Assembly (NCBI GenBank): GCA_905182985.1
Contig: CAJJDN010000087.1
Location: forward strand, 258,819-322,818
DNA: 64,000 bases
Reading direction: 5' to 3'
Source of the DNA: Paramecium sonneborni
Taxonomy: Eukaryota; Ciliophora; Oligohymenophorea; Peniculida; Parameciidae
Both the position numbers and the translations under genes were made by a program. The notes below the pieces were generated by a model that was given only the letters and a program-made list of their open reading frames with translations, was not told the DNA's origin and made no database searches. Shown here piece by piece: positions 12,501 to 24,926 of the stretch. Position 1 is the first letter of the stretch, and every line of letters begins with the position of its first letter.

Positions 12501-14621
12501 AGGAAACGAATCTAAATTTATTAAGAGTAGTTCATAAAGAGAGAATATAGAACTAGATGAATTTAAAAATCAGTAAATTGAATTTCAATTAGAAAAATAG
12601 TCAAGATCTAGTGCAACATCAAACAATACTTAGAATTCAATCCATCACTTAATTAGAAAACTCTAATATAAAATTAAATTTTAAAGAGGTATAGTTAAAG
12701 CTATTATTAATACTATTTTTCTATCGATCTTTCTAATTATATTGATTAGTATAGAATTATCAGTTGAAAAGAATAATATGGATGAATTAAAATTTAGTAT
12801 TCCATTAGTTAGATTACCATAGCGATTTAATAGATTATATTGCACATTTATAGCGATAGGCTAATTACAATTATAAAATAAATTATTAAATTAATCCTAT
12901 GGCTAATATTATGATTATCGTATTAAAAATGAGAGTATATAAAAAAGAAGTGAAATTTCAGACTTAATGTTAGATATCAAGAATTAATTCTCTTAAATGT
13001 AATAAAATAATCAAGTACCTCCTATGTCAATTAGAATACTTAATGAATATATTTTTTTATAAGAAAATTCAACAATGCTTCAATTTGATAATTTGGTTAA
13101 TGAATTCACTTTTTAGATTAATGAATATCTTTAAATTAAAAACTAAACCTAACAAGAAAGTTTTAAAATCATAGCTTTATTAGAATTTCTAAAGGGAAAT
13201 CTTATTGCTTAAGTAAACATAACTATAAATATTGTAAATCAAATTGAACAAGATTTTTTTGATTTGATTGAATTTTCTTAAATTGAATAATTAATTTTTT
13301 TAACTGTGATGTTATGGGTAATAATTATTTTTCTTATACTTCAATTAAATCATTGGTAATAACCCTATAAATATATGTAAGTAATATTATTGTTGATTAG
13401 TAAGATATCAGAAAAAGATATTGAATTAACAATTTCTAAAACTTTATACTTAATTGAAAGAATTGTTAATAACCCTCAGAATATAAAAAATATTAATTAT
13501 TTTAAAGATTGTTTTTTAATAAACTAAAAATTATTTTTAACTTTTTAGAGTGCAAGAATATCAGAAATGCATAAGAGTAATTAAAGTGGAAAAATTGTCT
13601 AATAAAAACCAAAGAAATCATCTAGAATTTAAGAAACCTCCTTATCTATTTTGAACATTAAAATAATTTTATTGTTTTTTTGGTTAATTTTATCTGGTTT
13701 AACTGTATCTGCTTATATTATAATGAATAAAAATATAAAAGATAGTCAACCAGAGTTAAGATTAACTATGGAATTTGTAAAATTTAAATAAAATCTTGAT
13801 GGAATTATGATAATTTGTTATTTGTTAAAAAGTTAATAAAGTCTAATTGAATAAACTCTATAAGTGTTTTCTTAAAATTCAGAATTGAGAACTGAAGATA
13901 GATATTTTTCAACCTAATATTAAGAATTACTTGAAGTGTTCAATCCTTTACTAATTGAAATGGATGGAATATATTCAAATATTTATAATGATGTTGTTGA
14001 ATCATCAAAAATTAATGATTATAACAAAAATCGTTTATTAAATCTTTTTGAAAAAGATTTATGTGAAATTATTCCTAGCATTCTTCCATTCTGTGCTTAT
14101 GAAAATGGAACTTTTCAATATTTTCCAACATATCCTTCCGCTGAATCATAATTGAATAATAATTAAATTTACAAGTATGGTATTAATGGAATCTACCAAT
14201 AGTAACATATTAAATTATCTTTAGAATCATTTCCATATTTAATATTTATTACATACTAGAAAAAAATGGAATTAAAGACACAAATCTAACAAACACTAAT
14301 TTATTTTTAGAAAGCACTGAATTTATCCAAATTATACTTCCTTATTTTTTTGACTTAAGTTATGCAATACTTGAATTCTATTATACCATGATTTACTCAT
14401 CATTGGATATCTTACAAAATGATTATTAGATGATTTTATAGTTTTATGTATCCACAGGAATTGGTTGTCTGATAATTTTATACATTGTTTGTTTAATAAG
14501 ATCATTTACACTACAGAGAAAGGTTCAATTAATACTTTAATCAATTATTCTTATTCCTTACGAATCTTTATAGGATTAATCTATTCTAATGTCACTTAAA
14601 AAGATTGATAGAAGTCTATGA
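9599..14621 (+). CDS. TmcB-like large multi-pass membrane protein (paralogue of the gene at 34979-39986)
   Basis: Predicted 1,658 aa. Two introns: 9764-9786 (23 nt) and 14202-14224 (23 nt). The coding length is divisible by three and there is no in-frame TGA. The first third is a series of hydrophobic helices (for example LIVLFIAAFHIIPILIILFG). Around residues 605-700 is the segment typical of ciliate proteins annotated as Tiny macrocysts B (HDKFLNKFLNTGESDLF, then SDFIIFDQSGRILGLSEYVL), which resembles a PAS-type sensor fold. A charged Gln/Ser-rich linker follows, then two more membrane-spanning blocks with LVRLPQRFNRLYCTF and ILPYFFDLSYAILEFYYT. The function of this family is unknown. The start is the first ATG after the upstream gene's stop, 8 bp away, so the 5' UTR must overlap that gene or a later start is used. 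Confidence 0.8.
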
Positions 14622-14754
14622 TATTTTAAATATTATAATCATTAATAACGTACTTTAAATTGGTTAATCCATAACTAATATAAAATATATTTCTATCGTT
14701 TATTGGATTATTATATAATTTCAAAAATAATTAATATTATTAATTTCATGATAA

Positions 14755-17134
14755 TCATTCTTTTTTTAAAAATAATTATGAGAATCTATTTGGACTTTTT
14801 AATTATATTGAATTTAATTTTTTTTTTAAATTTGCCAATTCTACCAAAGATGTTACATTTTTAGCTGATTAACCTTTAGTACTTAAATATTAAGTTGATC
14901 CTGCTAAATCTTTTATATTATCTCTAAGTGAAGTACACTATGGATTTCTTCTAGTTTATGTTGGAGTTGATACAGAAAAAGGTCTTCTTTATCTTAATTA
15001 TTTTTAAGCAGTTTCTTACTATTTTTAATTTTCATCCATTATAACTTTAATAGCCTAAAAATAGTTAAAATATTTATTACATTTAAGTTCGTTTAAATCA
15101 TTTTTCTAAGAATCTAATCTTCCTTTGGTTGTTATTTCTCACCTTCTTTTTTATCACTTAATTATTAATACATTTTCATTATAACAGATTCTTCTTCTAA
15201 ATGCTAAAGCTTTTTCTTAATTTATTTCAATTATAAAGTATTACTATGTTTTATTAAAATCTTTCTAAAGGGACTTGTTTTTTTTTATTTGGGTTATTAT
15301 GATTATTCAAATAGTTTTTATTTCTATCTTTTCTTTTTTAATTTTTCTTAGGCTTCCAAATATCCAGAAATTAATTAAAATTCAGTTTTAATCTGATTGT
15401 TTAATTATTTTAATGAATCAATCTCTTTAGGTTCTGAAATGACATTACTACTAAATTACTTTTTAAACATAAGTATTGCTTTTCCTAATTCATAATCTTA
15501 TTATTATCTCTAATTTTCTTAAATTTCATCTTAACATGTCTTTTGTATATCAGCTAACATAAAAAAAGGTTTTTCTTATTTCAATTAATTAACAATTACA
15601 CCTGCTAATTCTTAATCAAGTTTTGGATAATCGGATTATTCAGTTTTGCAATATTATGAAAAATCTGTATGTCTTGTTTTCCTTGAAAAAGAAGATAATG
15701 AATGTTATTTTAATAGATTAGATTCACTTTCAACAGTAATTAATTTTTTTGAATGTTATTCTACTACTCCATCTTCAGTTGTAAATGATTAATATTATTT
15801 TGAAAGTTATTATTGAGTAGTTTCTCTTTCTGTTCTGCTACCTTTTGGTACTGAATAAAGTAAATATGGTTATTATTAAATAATATTCTAATTAATTTTG
15901 AAATATTATTATCGATTAAGTTTTTGAAAATTAAATTTTTAATAAAATTTTTCATTTAACATATGTTGATAATCTTCTACAATTTAAGCAGATAAAGCTT
16001 TCATTTCAGTTTTATGATTGTCACAAAAAGATGAAAATATTATATGTCTTATTTCACATTCAGCTAAAATAGTTTCAAAATATTTTTAGATATCTTAAGC
16101 TCGACTATAAATTAAAATATGTAATTGATGTTCATCTTCAAGTCTTAATACTTCATTACATAACCATTTTGATTAATGGATACATTCCTTCATTTATGAA
16201 TATTCAGATAAATACTCATAACATAAAGATTAGAGATAAAGAATAACAATCATTTTCATTAAATATTATTCAACAGGTTTTAAATCTATATCATCAATTA
16301 CATTTGGAGTATTATTCTTTTTTAAAATTGCAAATATCAAATCTTATAAAAATTTTAAAGCAAGATCATAATTTTATAATGAAAGTTTGAATTCACATAA
16401 TTAAAAATATAATTAACCAGAATTCTAATAATGTTCAACTTAAACTTTCATTATTTCAATATTTTTTCTTTTATTCAATACTTTAATTGATAAAAATTAT
16501 TCAATTTTTGTTAACATTTTCAAACTTTGTGAAACTTCATTTGTAGACTTAAATATCTTAGCATAAATTATTAATTGTCTTAATAAAAATACCCAACATT
16601 CATTTATATAAAATTTTACTATTATTTTAATTATTCTTAAATACTTTTATCTTTTTCTTTTAATTTATTTATATGGGTAGCCTTTATTAAATTACCAGTA
16701 ACACAAATAGTTTAACGAATTCTTTATCTTAATCTACTAAGACCAATTTTCTATTCAATCTATGCTGAGTTCAATTCTTCATATTACTCTATTCCTTTCT
16801 CATTTTTTAACTTTTTTTAAATATTAATATAGAAAACAGCAATATATAAATTGCATCTATCAAGTAATAAATCCACTTTTGAGAGATTATCTCCATATAT
16901 GTATTAAGTTAATAAATTTTATGCTGCCTTTAAAAGTCTTCTACAAATCTAAATATTTATTGATGCGACATCATTCTAAGAATAACTCATAAAATGTTTA
17001 TCTAACAATAAAATGACTTTTCTATTTCCATTCTTTTTATGTTAATTTTATAATACCTTCTTTAACATTCCAGTTGCATCATTTAAGATATTTTCTATTG
17101 GGTATTTCTTTATTACAGGAATCGCAAAATCCAT
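14755..17134 (-). CDS. Hypothetical 775-aa soluble protein
   Basis: Three exons; introns 16619-16644 (26 nt) and 15055-15080 (26 nt). Without them the reading frame is lost, with them the length is divisible by three. It begins MDFAIPVIKKYPIENILND. The first ~500 residues are predicted-helical, rich in Leu/Lys/Gln, with regularly spaced hydrophobics (NLYIAVFYINIQKKLKN, FYINECWVFLLRQLIIYAKI) suggestive of a helical-repeat fold. The last ~275 residues are low complexity, Gln/Lys/Ser-rich, ending with RRPFSVSTPTQTRRNP and a short helical tail. No catalytic motif, membrane segment or signal peptide was recognised, and I cannot name a family. It is convergent with the TmcB-like gene (133 bp between stops). 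Its ATG sits at the edge of the decayed gene upstream. Confidence 0.7.
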
Positions 17135-17139
17135 TTATA

Positions 17140-19726
17140 TTTATTAATAATTTTATAATAATCAACGTTGTAATTTATTTCTGTTAAAATATTGATTTTA
17201 TCAGCATTTACTACATTTATCATAAAAACATTATCTATGAAATAACTGTAATATTAAGCTCCAACAATATCAAATATATAAAATATTTCCTTTTACATAT
17301 TCCACAAATTTCACACATAATTTTTGACATAGTGAACATTTAGAAATTTGTTCTAAACCTAAATCATAACCATTATTAAATAGATTTTTGTTTATTAATA
17401 TCAATGAAATTTTTACAAACTCAATTAATTGATAGATAATTATATAAGAAAGTAATTTTATGTAAAATTGAAATCAAAATAAAATTCTTGACCTAATAGA
17501 TCCTTCATCAATCTTAGAGATTGTTTTTTAATTAAAAAATCACTCAAAATTCTATAATAAACTTCATTATCAAAATAGTTGATCTAAAAATTAATTTTTT
17601 ATTAATAGTATCTTAAGCTTCTTTATTATCTTATTATTTAGTAATATCAAATTGACTAAGAATTAAATGTAGAATTTCAATTAATCCATTACTAATACAT
17701 AGACTACAAAAATAAAAAGCACTTTAATGACACATCCTGTAAATGTCTCATTCGGTGTTTATTACTAATTACTATGTTTTTTAACTTTTTTATTTCTTAA
17801 TAATTTAATAGATTTTTTGTATTAAAATGATATATATAGTTGTAAAGCTTTATAACATTCATGGCCTGATTCAATCTTCTTTAATAGATTATTATTTCTT
17901 TAATGGAATACCACATATTAAGTCTATTGTCCCAATATGTTTTTTGTTATATGTTTAGGCATGTTTTGTTAATCATCATAATCTTTAGATTTATCTTCAA
18001 ATTTTAAAAATCCTTCTAAGAGATCTATTTTATATATTATTTAATTTATTAGTCTTTATTAAACTTTAATCTTAATATTAAGGTTATAAAGGGTCTTAAA
18101 TCTTCTTTCCAATTAATGTGAAATTTTTACTGTAATAACTATTTATTATTTCAATTAATTGTTTTTATTTAATGCATGGATTATTTTAAGATTTTTCTTT
18201 TGGCTCATTAGATGAAATAAATTCTAAAATTGTATTTGAATTTAACACTAATAAGATCAAAATTGAATTTAATCTACTTTGCATATTTAACATATTTCTA
18301 TACGAATTTTATTGACTTTCTATTCTCAATTAATTAATGAATAAAGATAATTAAAGAATCCACTATGAACTTCAGATAGTTATGAACTGTAAATTTACTA
18401 AGCATTTCTAAATTCTATACTAACATATCTAATCTCCTATTAAATATCTTAACAAAAATGGAAATATTTCTAAAATATATTAATTTATTATTTGGATTTC
18501 ATAATCTTAATAGGTATGAGATCAATTAAATTCTTTAATTTTATAGAAGATTTATTATTGTATGTTTTTTCTATCCATCAAATCTGATGTAGTTGTTTAC
18601 ATTCTAAATAGTATTTCATCATTGTTTTAGTATATTTATATATTCATTTATTTATATATTTATATATATTGTTTGCAGTATCATAAAAATTTATAATCAT
18701 ATTACAATTACACTATTTATTAAATTCTTTTTTTAGAATACTCTAAACTACATGTCAAAATTTCAAGTTTTCAAAGTAAAAATATTTTGTATAATTAAAT
18801 CTCAAAATCATTTGACACAGCAGTAATTTCATAAATCATTCTGAACATTAGTTTTATTAATCGATTCCATAATTAGCAATAATATTTTGTATTTATTGTT
18901 TACTTACATATATATTAAATTCTTAAATTGTAAAGATTGATCTCTTTCTTAACAAATTATGAGGTAATACTTGATAAACGAAAAAACTTAAATGATTATG
19001 AAACTATAAAAAAAGTTAATACGAAAAATGTTCATTCTATAACCATAGTAGAATTATTATTGATCAGTTGTGTTTCTAAAAAAGATTAGGACACTCTCTG
19101 ATGAAGTAACTTAGAGGCATATACATTCAATGTTAGAGATTAGTTTGACTCAGTTAAACATAAAATTGATAACATTTTTTGTTAAGTTTCTAATCTTTTC
19201 ATTCTCCAATATTCTTATTCTTTCAAAAGAGGATCTGTCTTTGTTTGTATTCCTAAATTGTGAAGGTATTTCACTATTCCCATTTCGGTCTTTTTTTCTT
19301 CAGTATTTGAATATAGTTCAATTGAATCATTCAATTCTCTTAAAATCATAGGATTTTCATAATTGGAATTGGAAACCCTTAATATATCAAAAATTTATTC
19401 AGTTTTATGAATTTTCGATTTCATCAAAACAATTATCAAGTGCAATCTAAAAAAAAAATATTTATGAATTATATAAATTTTCTTCCTATAAATACTTAAT
19501 TTAATTTAAGATATTCTCAAAACATACCAGAATATTCTGACTTACAAACTAAATCTTAAAAAACTCATTTCCGTATTGTCCAAGTCGCCTTAGTTTTATC
19601 TCTAAAATTGAATTTGCTAGAAACTCATAAACTTGAATTTAATTTTTAACCAACAACTTATATTATAATACTTCAATATAATGGTTATAATAAAACAATA
19701 AAAAAAGAATACAATAATCAAATATA
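17140..19726 (-). pseudogene. Decayed large helical-protein gene, truncated at both ends
   Basis: Protein-like frames run across this interval but cannot be joined into one gene. The 5' part (IKLRRLGQYGNEFFKIQF, LDNCFDEIENSQ) has no start codon and runs straight out of the tail of the pseudokinase gene. In the middle, five TGA codons lie in one and the same frame (minus-strand complements at 18836-18838, 18755-18757, 18644-18646, 18578-18580 and 18326-18328), separated by clearly protein-like sequence. Apparent one-base losses occur in T/A runs near 19410, 17600 and 17485. Some normal-looking tiny introns remain readable, for example one of 25 nt before CEIFYIFDIVGAQYYSYF. No family assigned. 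Alternative: a live gene with several sequencing errors, but five same-frame TGAs make that unlikely. Confidence 0.6.
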
Positions 19727-21344
19727 TCATGATTGATAATGACAAAAATGATCTTTAAATGAGGGTACCAAATAATTTTACTAATTCAATTTTTCAATTT
19801 TTTCATTCAACAAATTATCATCCTCATCATTAGAATCTACAAATGTCTCTGAATTAATTTTTTTATTTTGCTTTAATTAAACAAATAGAGAATTATGATC
19901 TTATCCTTGTATAACAAATGAACTATTTTCATCAGAAAAATTATTGAGAGTTTTCTTAATATCACATTCACTATCTTTTATTTCTATAATTGTTCTTAAA
20001 CTAGGGAAAACCATTTGTTAAGTCGTTAATTTCTATATTTTCTTTTCTTTATTGTTTATTAACCAAACATGTTTTAATGCATCATTAATACTTATTCTAA
20101 GATTAGGATTTGGCTAAATCATCCTTTTTATTAAATCTAATTAATTTATACTAAATAATTGTGGATAATCTTAAGATTATTTTTATTTTAATATTAATTT
20201 TTCTTATTAAATAATTAGTTGCATTAATTTTGATGTTTAAAATTAGAAATAATCTATATTGAATGTTTAATTATAATTAAAAAATGTTATTAAACCTAAA
20301 ATTATTCCTAATTAATAAATATCTGTTTAAGTTGATGGATTTATTCCATTATTAATTTCAGGCGCTATCAAATAATTTGGTGTAGATTGAATATACTTAG
20401 AAATTGTTTTTGAATCGTAAAACTAAAGTGATAATTTTATTTACTTTATAATTGGAATTAATCAAATACGCTCCAAATTAAATATTTATATTGCTATAAC
20501 AAACTATATTTTCAAATGATATTTTCCCATGAAATAATTCTTCATCTGATAGAGATTTAAGTGAGAGTAATATAGAATTACAGATTGTTGCTATTTATTA
20601 TTAGGTTAAAAAATTTTTTTTTGATTAATTATAAAATTAATCTAGAGAATTTCCCTTAAAATATTTACAAACTATAAATAACATTTATTTCTCTTCAAAA
20701 ACACCAATAGTTTCTATGTAATTAATAATAGAGGAATTTCTTAAGATTTTTAAATAATTGTCAAGTAATTCTGCCTAGTCATAATTTTGAATAGTTGCTA
20801 AATTAATCACTTATGAGGTAAATAATGATTTTTGTTTTTTATGTTAAATTTAATAAAAATTTTAACATGTCAATTCTACTACTTTGTATTTCTTATAAAA
20901 ATTATTTCTTTTGCAAAATTTCTTTATACAATTATTCCACTATTTTAGAGATAATGGATGAGAAAATATCAACACTAATTATCCACTTTAATTAATAAGT
21001 TTCAAAAAATATGCTCTAAATTGGGATGATTAATATTTCTTCTTCTCAATAAAACAATCGTTTAAAACAAGACAAAATTAATTGTCATAAAATAATAAAC
21101 CTCTGAACTAAGAAATCTTTTTTTATCCAAACCATTTATCTCCCCATATTGTTGCTATTCCTTCATGCTCTGGAACATGAATATTAATTGACAAAGAATC
21201 TTTAGGAATCATTTTAATATTAGATTTTAATTCCAACATCGAAGAATTTTTTATTATCCAATCGAGGCTGGTTTGATTTTCTAAAGCAGCTAATTTATCA
21301 AGTCTTTCACTTGAAGCTCTTGGTCGAATATTGTTTTTAATCAT
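19727..21344 (-). CDS. Divergent protein kinase homologue, predicted pseudokinase
   Basis: Predicted 531 aa, one 22-nt intron (20423-20444). The N-terminal ~150 residues (IATIWGDKWFGQKKISQFRG, LIFSHPLSLKQWNNCIKKFC) resemble a PH-like fold, tentatively. A kinase-like domain follows. Structural landmarks of the C-lobe persist: NYLIAPEI (APE) near residue 319, TDIYQLGIILGL (the DVWSLG position) and LRISINDALKHVW. The catalytic set is gone. The HRD loop reads FHGKISFENI, DFG reads IQFGAY, and the N-lobe has no clear VAIK lysine or glycine loop. The tail is acidic (ETFVDSNDEDDN) and ends at TGA 19727-19729. This suggests a scaffold or regulatory role. The exact group cannot be assigned. Confidence 0.75.
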
Positions 21345-21996
21345 TTAATTAATAATCAAAATTTTTTATTCCAATATTTAAGGGTTCTTGATTAGTTTTT
21401 TTATTGACTTTAAATATTTAGATTATCATTAATTAATTAATATATAGATTATGTATTTTTACTTTTAGAAAAACATTTTATTTTCATATAGTGCAATATC
21501 CACTAAAAATGTTTAGATGAATTAATAAAATAATCTATTCCAAATTGTATTATCATTTATCATTTCATAATAATTCTTAAAACTTAATAAGTTAAAAGAT
21601 AAAAATTATTTTTATGCTCCATCTAATTTTTATAATTTTCATTACTCAGAATTATTTTAAACTATAAAAATATTTTTGCTTTTTTAATCAAAAATTTATT
21701 GCTTTTTCATGGATTATATTATTTTACTATATTAGAAATGTTTCAAAAACATAAAACTAAAAATTTTTTAAATTTAATTTTTATTGTTCCATAATCTATA
21801 CAGAAATATAGACTTAAAGAAATTCCTATATATTTTCTCAATAAATTTAAAAAAAAGTTAATAACTCATATAAAAAAAACATTTGTTTATAATTTATATA
21901 CTAAAAAATTTTATATTAATGGAAGGAGTAGAAGCATATGAAATAATTAAGTTATAAATATTTCTATACATTTAATTTAATGAAGGATGATCACTT
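21345..21996. other. Intergenic AT-rich DNA
   Basis: About 650 bp between two minus-strand genes. No convincing coding frame on either strand. The longest ATG frame (plus, from about 21919) is only 24 codons before TGA. It presumably holds the promoter of the pseudokinase gene and the 3' end of the channel gene. Confidence 0.5.
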
Positions 21997-24886
21997 TCAA
22001 TTATTTTCTTCCTCAGTAATCATACCCATTCTTAGATTTTCTTACTAAAATATTTTAAATTTCTTAATGAATTCAGATGGATAAAGTAAATATCCCATAT
22101 ATTTCTTGATTTAAGTTTGTAATTAAACATTTTGTGGTTTATTTGCTTTACTAATTGATTTAGAAACATTATATTAAGGGAAATAATCATGATAATTTTT
22201 AATAGTTTCAAATTCTACTAATCCTTTTTTATGATATTTTTATTTGTTAATTTGTTTGAGATATAGTAGTTCAATTGCTTCTTTATCACCAAAATTCATA
22301 TTTTTAATTTATGATAAATTTTCATAACGTAATTTTAATTCGTCATCAAAATTAATTTCATCATTAGTATTAATTAACTCTTATAAATAGCTTTATTTAT
22401 AAGCATTAGTATTTAAGCTCATTTAATACATATTTAAAATATTTATTGCTTAAGATTACCTTCTTTAAGTTAAACTATTCTATCTTTATAATCCCATATT
22501 ATCTAATTGAATATCAAGTTATTATTTTTTGTTTGATTAATTCATTCCAGCTTTTTTATTATTATTAATGCTTCTTTTTATTTAATCAATATTATTGCCT
22601 GGTATATAAGAAACTGCTAAAAGTGAATCTCTTTTTGTTGGTTATTTTTAAATTAAAGTTGTAGAAACTCGTAAATTATCAATTTTAATTTCAGGTGTCT
22701 CCTTAATATCATCCTAAAAATTATTTTAAAGAGATTAAAAATTAATATTATTACTATTAATACTAATATTAGGTGGTTGAGGTAAATAGTATTTTTTCAG
22801 AAATTATTATTTACTATCATTAAAATCAGGATTTTCAAGTTCTTAAAGCAAAATCCTAGATAATTTATAATATCTTCTTGGGAAATCTTGCCTTGCTTAT
22901 GATTAAGGATATTAAAATCTTTTAATTAAAAGATCTTTTTAAGGAATATAATGGAGCATTGAACAATCAATAATTTCATGTCCTGATTAATAACAAGAAT
23001 CACATTATTTTTTAATATAGGAAGACTTAAAATTAAATAAAATGTCATCTCTTATTGAACAGAACTTTTCATAATCATTAGGAAATTCTTTTAATTCTTA
23101 TAAGAAATCTTATCTAGATAAAATCAATAATTTAGTAAATCCAATACTTCTAATTTTTTTATTCTATCTATGATGAAATCCTAAAAATAAGTTATCCAAT
23201 CCTATAACATCATCTTTCTTTGCTTTTTAAATGACTATTCCAGATTCAATGGTTATATTAATTTCTCCTTCATCAACAAAATAACATTAAATATTATTAT
23301 CTAATTCAATAATTTGTTCTGGTTATAATTAAATTTATTGGACCTTTTTTAATAAATTCTATTATAATTGATGAGTGAAATTTTATTTTAATAGAGTAAC
23401 TTTAGCGAATATTCTACTGTTTGCTTAAATTATGAGTTATTCTCTTAAATTTTCTGATAATTGAGAGATTATTACTTTTTCATCTTCTGTATCTTAGCCT
23501 TATAAAGATGTCCAATAATGATTTAAATATTATCTAATTTAGTTTTATAAATTATAAGGCACTCTCTTTTTATTCATATAACTATTGATTGTTCTCAATT
23601 TATTTTTGGTTTCTTCACCATAATCTGATATTTTTTCAATTATGGATCCAACAGTATTAATTGAATATGGAAGTTGAATACTTGATATTAGAATTAGAAC
23701 TATACAAATACTTTTTTCTAATCCACTTTTAGGAGTAATATCACCATATCCAACTGTGAACATAGTCACACATACATAATAAAATGATTATAAATATTCA
23801 TCTGTCCAATCTATTATCGGAAGATATTCTAAAGTGTCAAGCCAAGTAAACTCATCATTTTCTCTACTATAATTCCCAACCTTTATATATATTTAAATAT
23901 ATTACCCAATACCATAAACAAGAAAATAAGTGGATAACATAAAATAATAAAAGTAAGAATTTTAATAATTCTAAACAGCTAGATACTATCTTAGATAAAT
24001 TTAATGCGGATTCATATTAACTTGTTTTATAGTGTACATTTATTTAGTGAGATAATATACTTAATAATATTAAGTAAACAGGGTTCTGAGTCACATTTAT
24101 TATTGTATCGGTTGTATTGCAAATTATAAATAATATTATCAAAATGATAGTTGATATCCATTCTAATCCAAAAGATTTTGTAATTTAATGTTTAAAGATC
24201 TAAATTCTATTGGTGATTAATGATCCTGCATTATAATAAGCTGTATTTAGACCAATTATAAAATCGACAGCCAATATGATTAGCATAATAATAGTCGATG
24301 AATAATATCTACTGTAAATCAAAGAAGTGTGTGTCCATGCTAATTCTAAAGGAATTAGATACAAAAAGTATAATTTGGATGAAATTGCAATTATATCCCA
24401 TATCACAATTTTAGTACTTTCTGGATATAATAAAGGCAAAGCATTAATTTGTTATGTTATATTATCCACAAAGGGTTTGAAAATCCTTAGAATTTTCTTA
24501 GTTAGCAACCTATCAATAAAAATCTTAAAGGACGTTTATTTTTATATGAAACTAATATTTCCAATAGCTTTATCATTCAAAAAGCTTAAATGATAATTTG
24601 TAAGATTTTTCAAGTTATTTTTACGAGAAAGCAACATTTCAAAGAACTTTTTAACTTTATTATTATCTGCCTAAAGACTTTTAAGTACTAATCGTTCTTA
24701 ATAATCGACAGAAATTTATTTTCCGACAAAATTCAGAAGTCTTTATCCAAAGCTTTTTGTACGGGAAGCTAAATAACTGCTTTTTCTGACACCAGAGATT
24801 CTTAATTATTGATCAACTTCTCTTTGGGTTTCTAAACGCTCTCGATTTAATTATGGCGATTTCTAAATTCCATACTGATTACTCAT
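21997..24886 (-). CDS. Voltage/cyclic-nucleotide-type K+ channel (6TM, CNBD, CCHC knuckle)
   Basis: Predicted 954 aa with one 25-nt intron (23881-23905) located between the S5 segment CLWYW and VGNYSREN. Layout: cytosolic N-terminus; six hydrophobic segments from about residue 150; pore with TMFTVGYGDITPKSG (K+ selectivity filter) near 368; C-linker; CNBD around 500-590 (QCYFVDEGEINITIESG, DDVIGLDNLFLGFHH). A zinc knuckle CDSCYQSGHEIIDC (C-x2-C-x4-H-x4-C) lies near 620, followed by YIPQKDLLIKRF. The CNBD cassette lacks the GE...R pattern needed for strong cyclic-nucleotide binding, so gating by nucleotide is doubtful. The architecture matches the EAG/CNG-like channel expansions of ciliates. 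The Ser/Asn/Gln-rich tail ends ITEEENN-TGA. Upstream neighbour on the same strand is 40 bp away. Confidence 0.92.
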
Positions 24887-24926
24887 GATAATTTTAATAA
24901 ATAGAATGATAAAAACAAAATAAAAG

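Noticed and set aside
18326..18838. TGA read as tryptophan or selenocysteine in the 17-20 kb frame
   Set aside because: All other genes here end on TGA, the frame also lacks a start and has frame breaks, and no recoding element is visible. A pseudogene is simpler.
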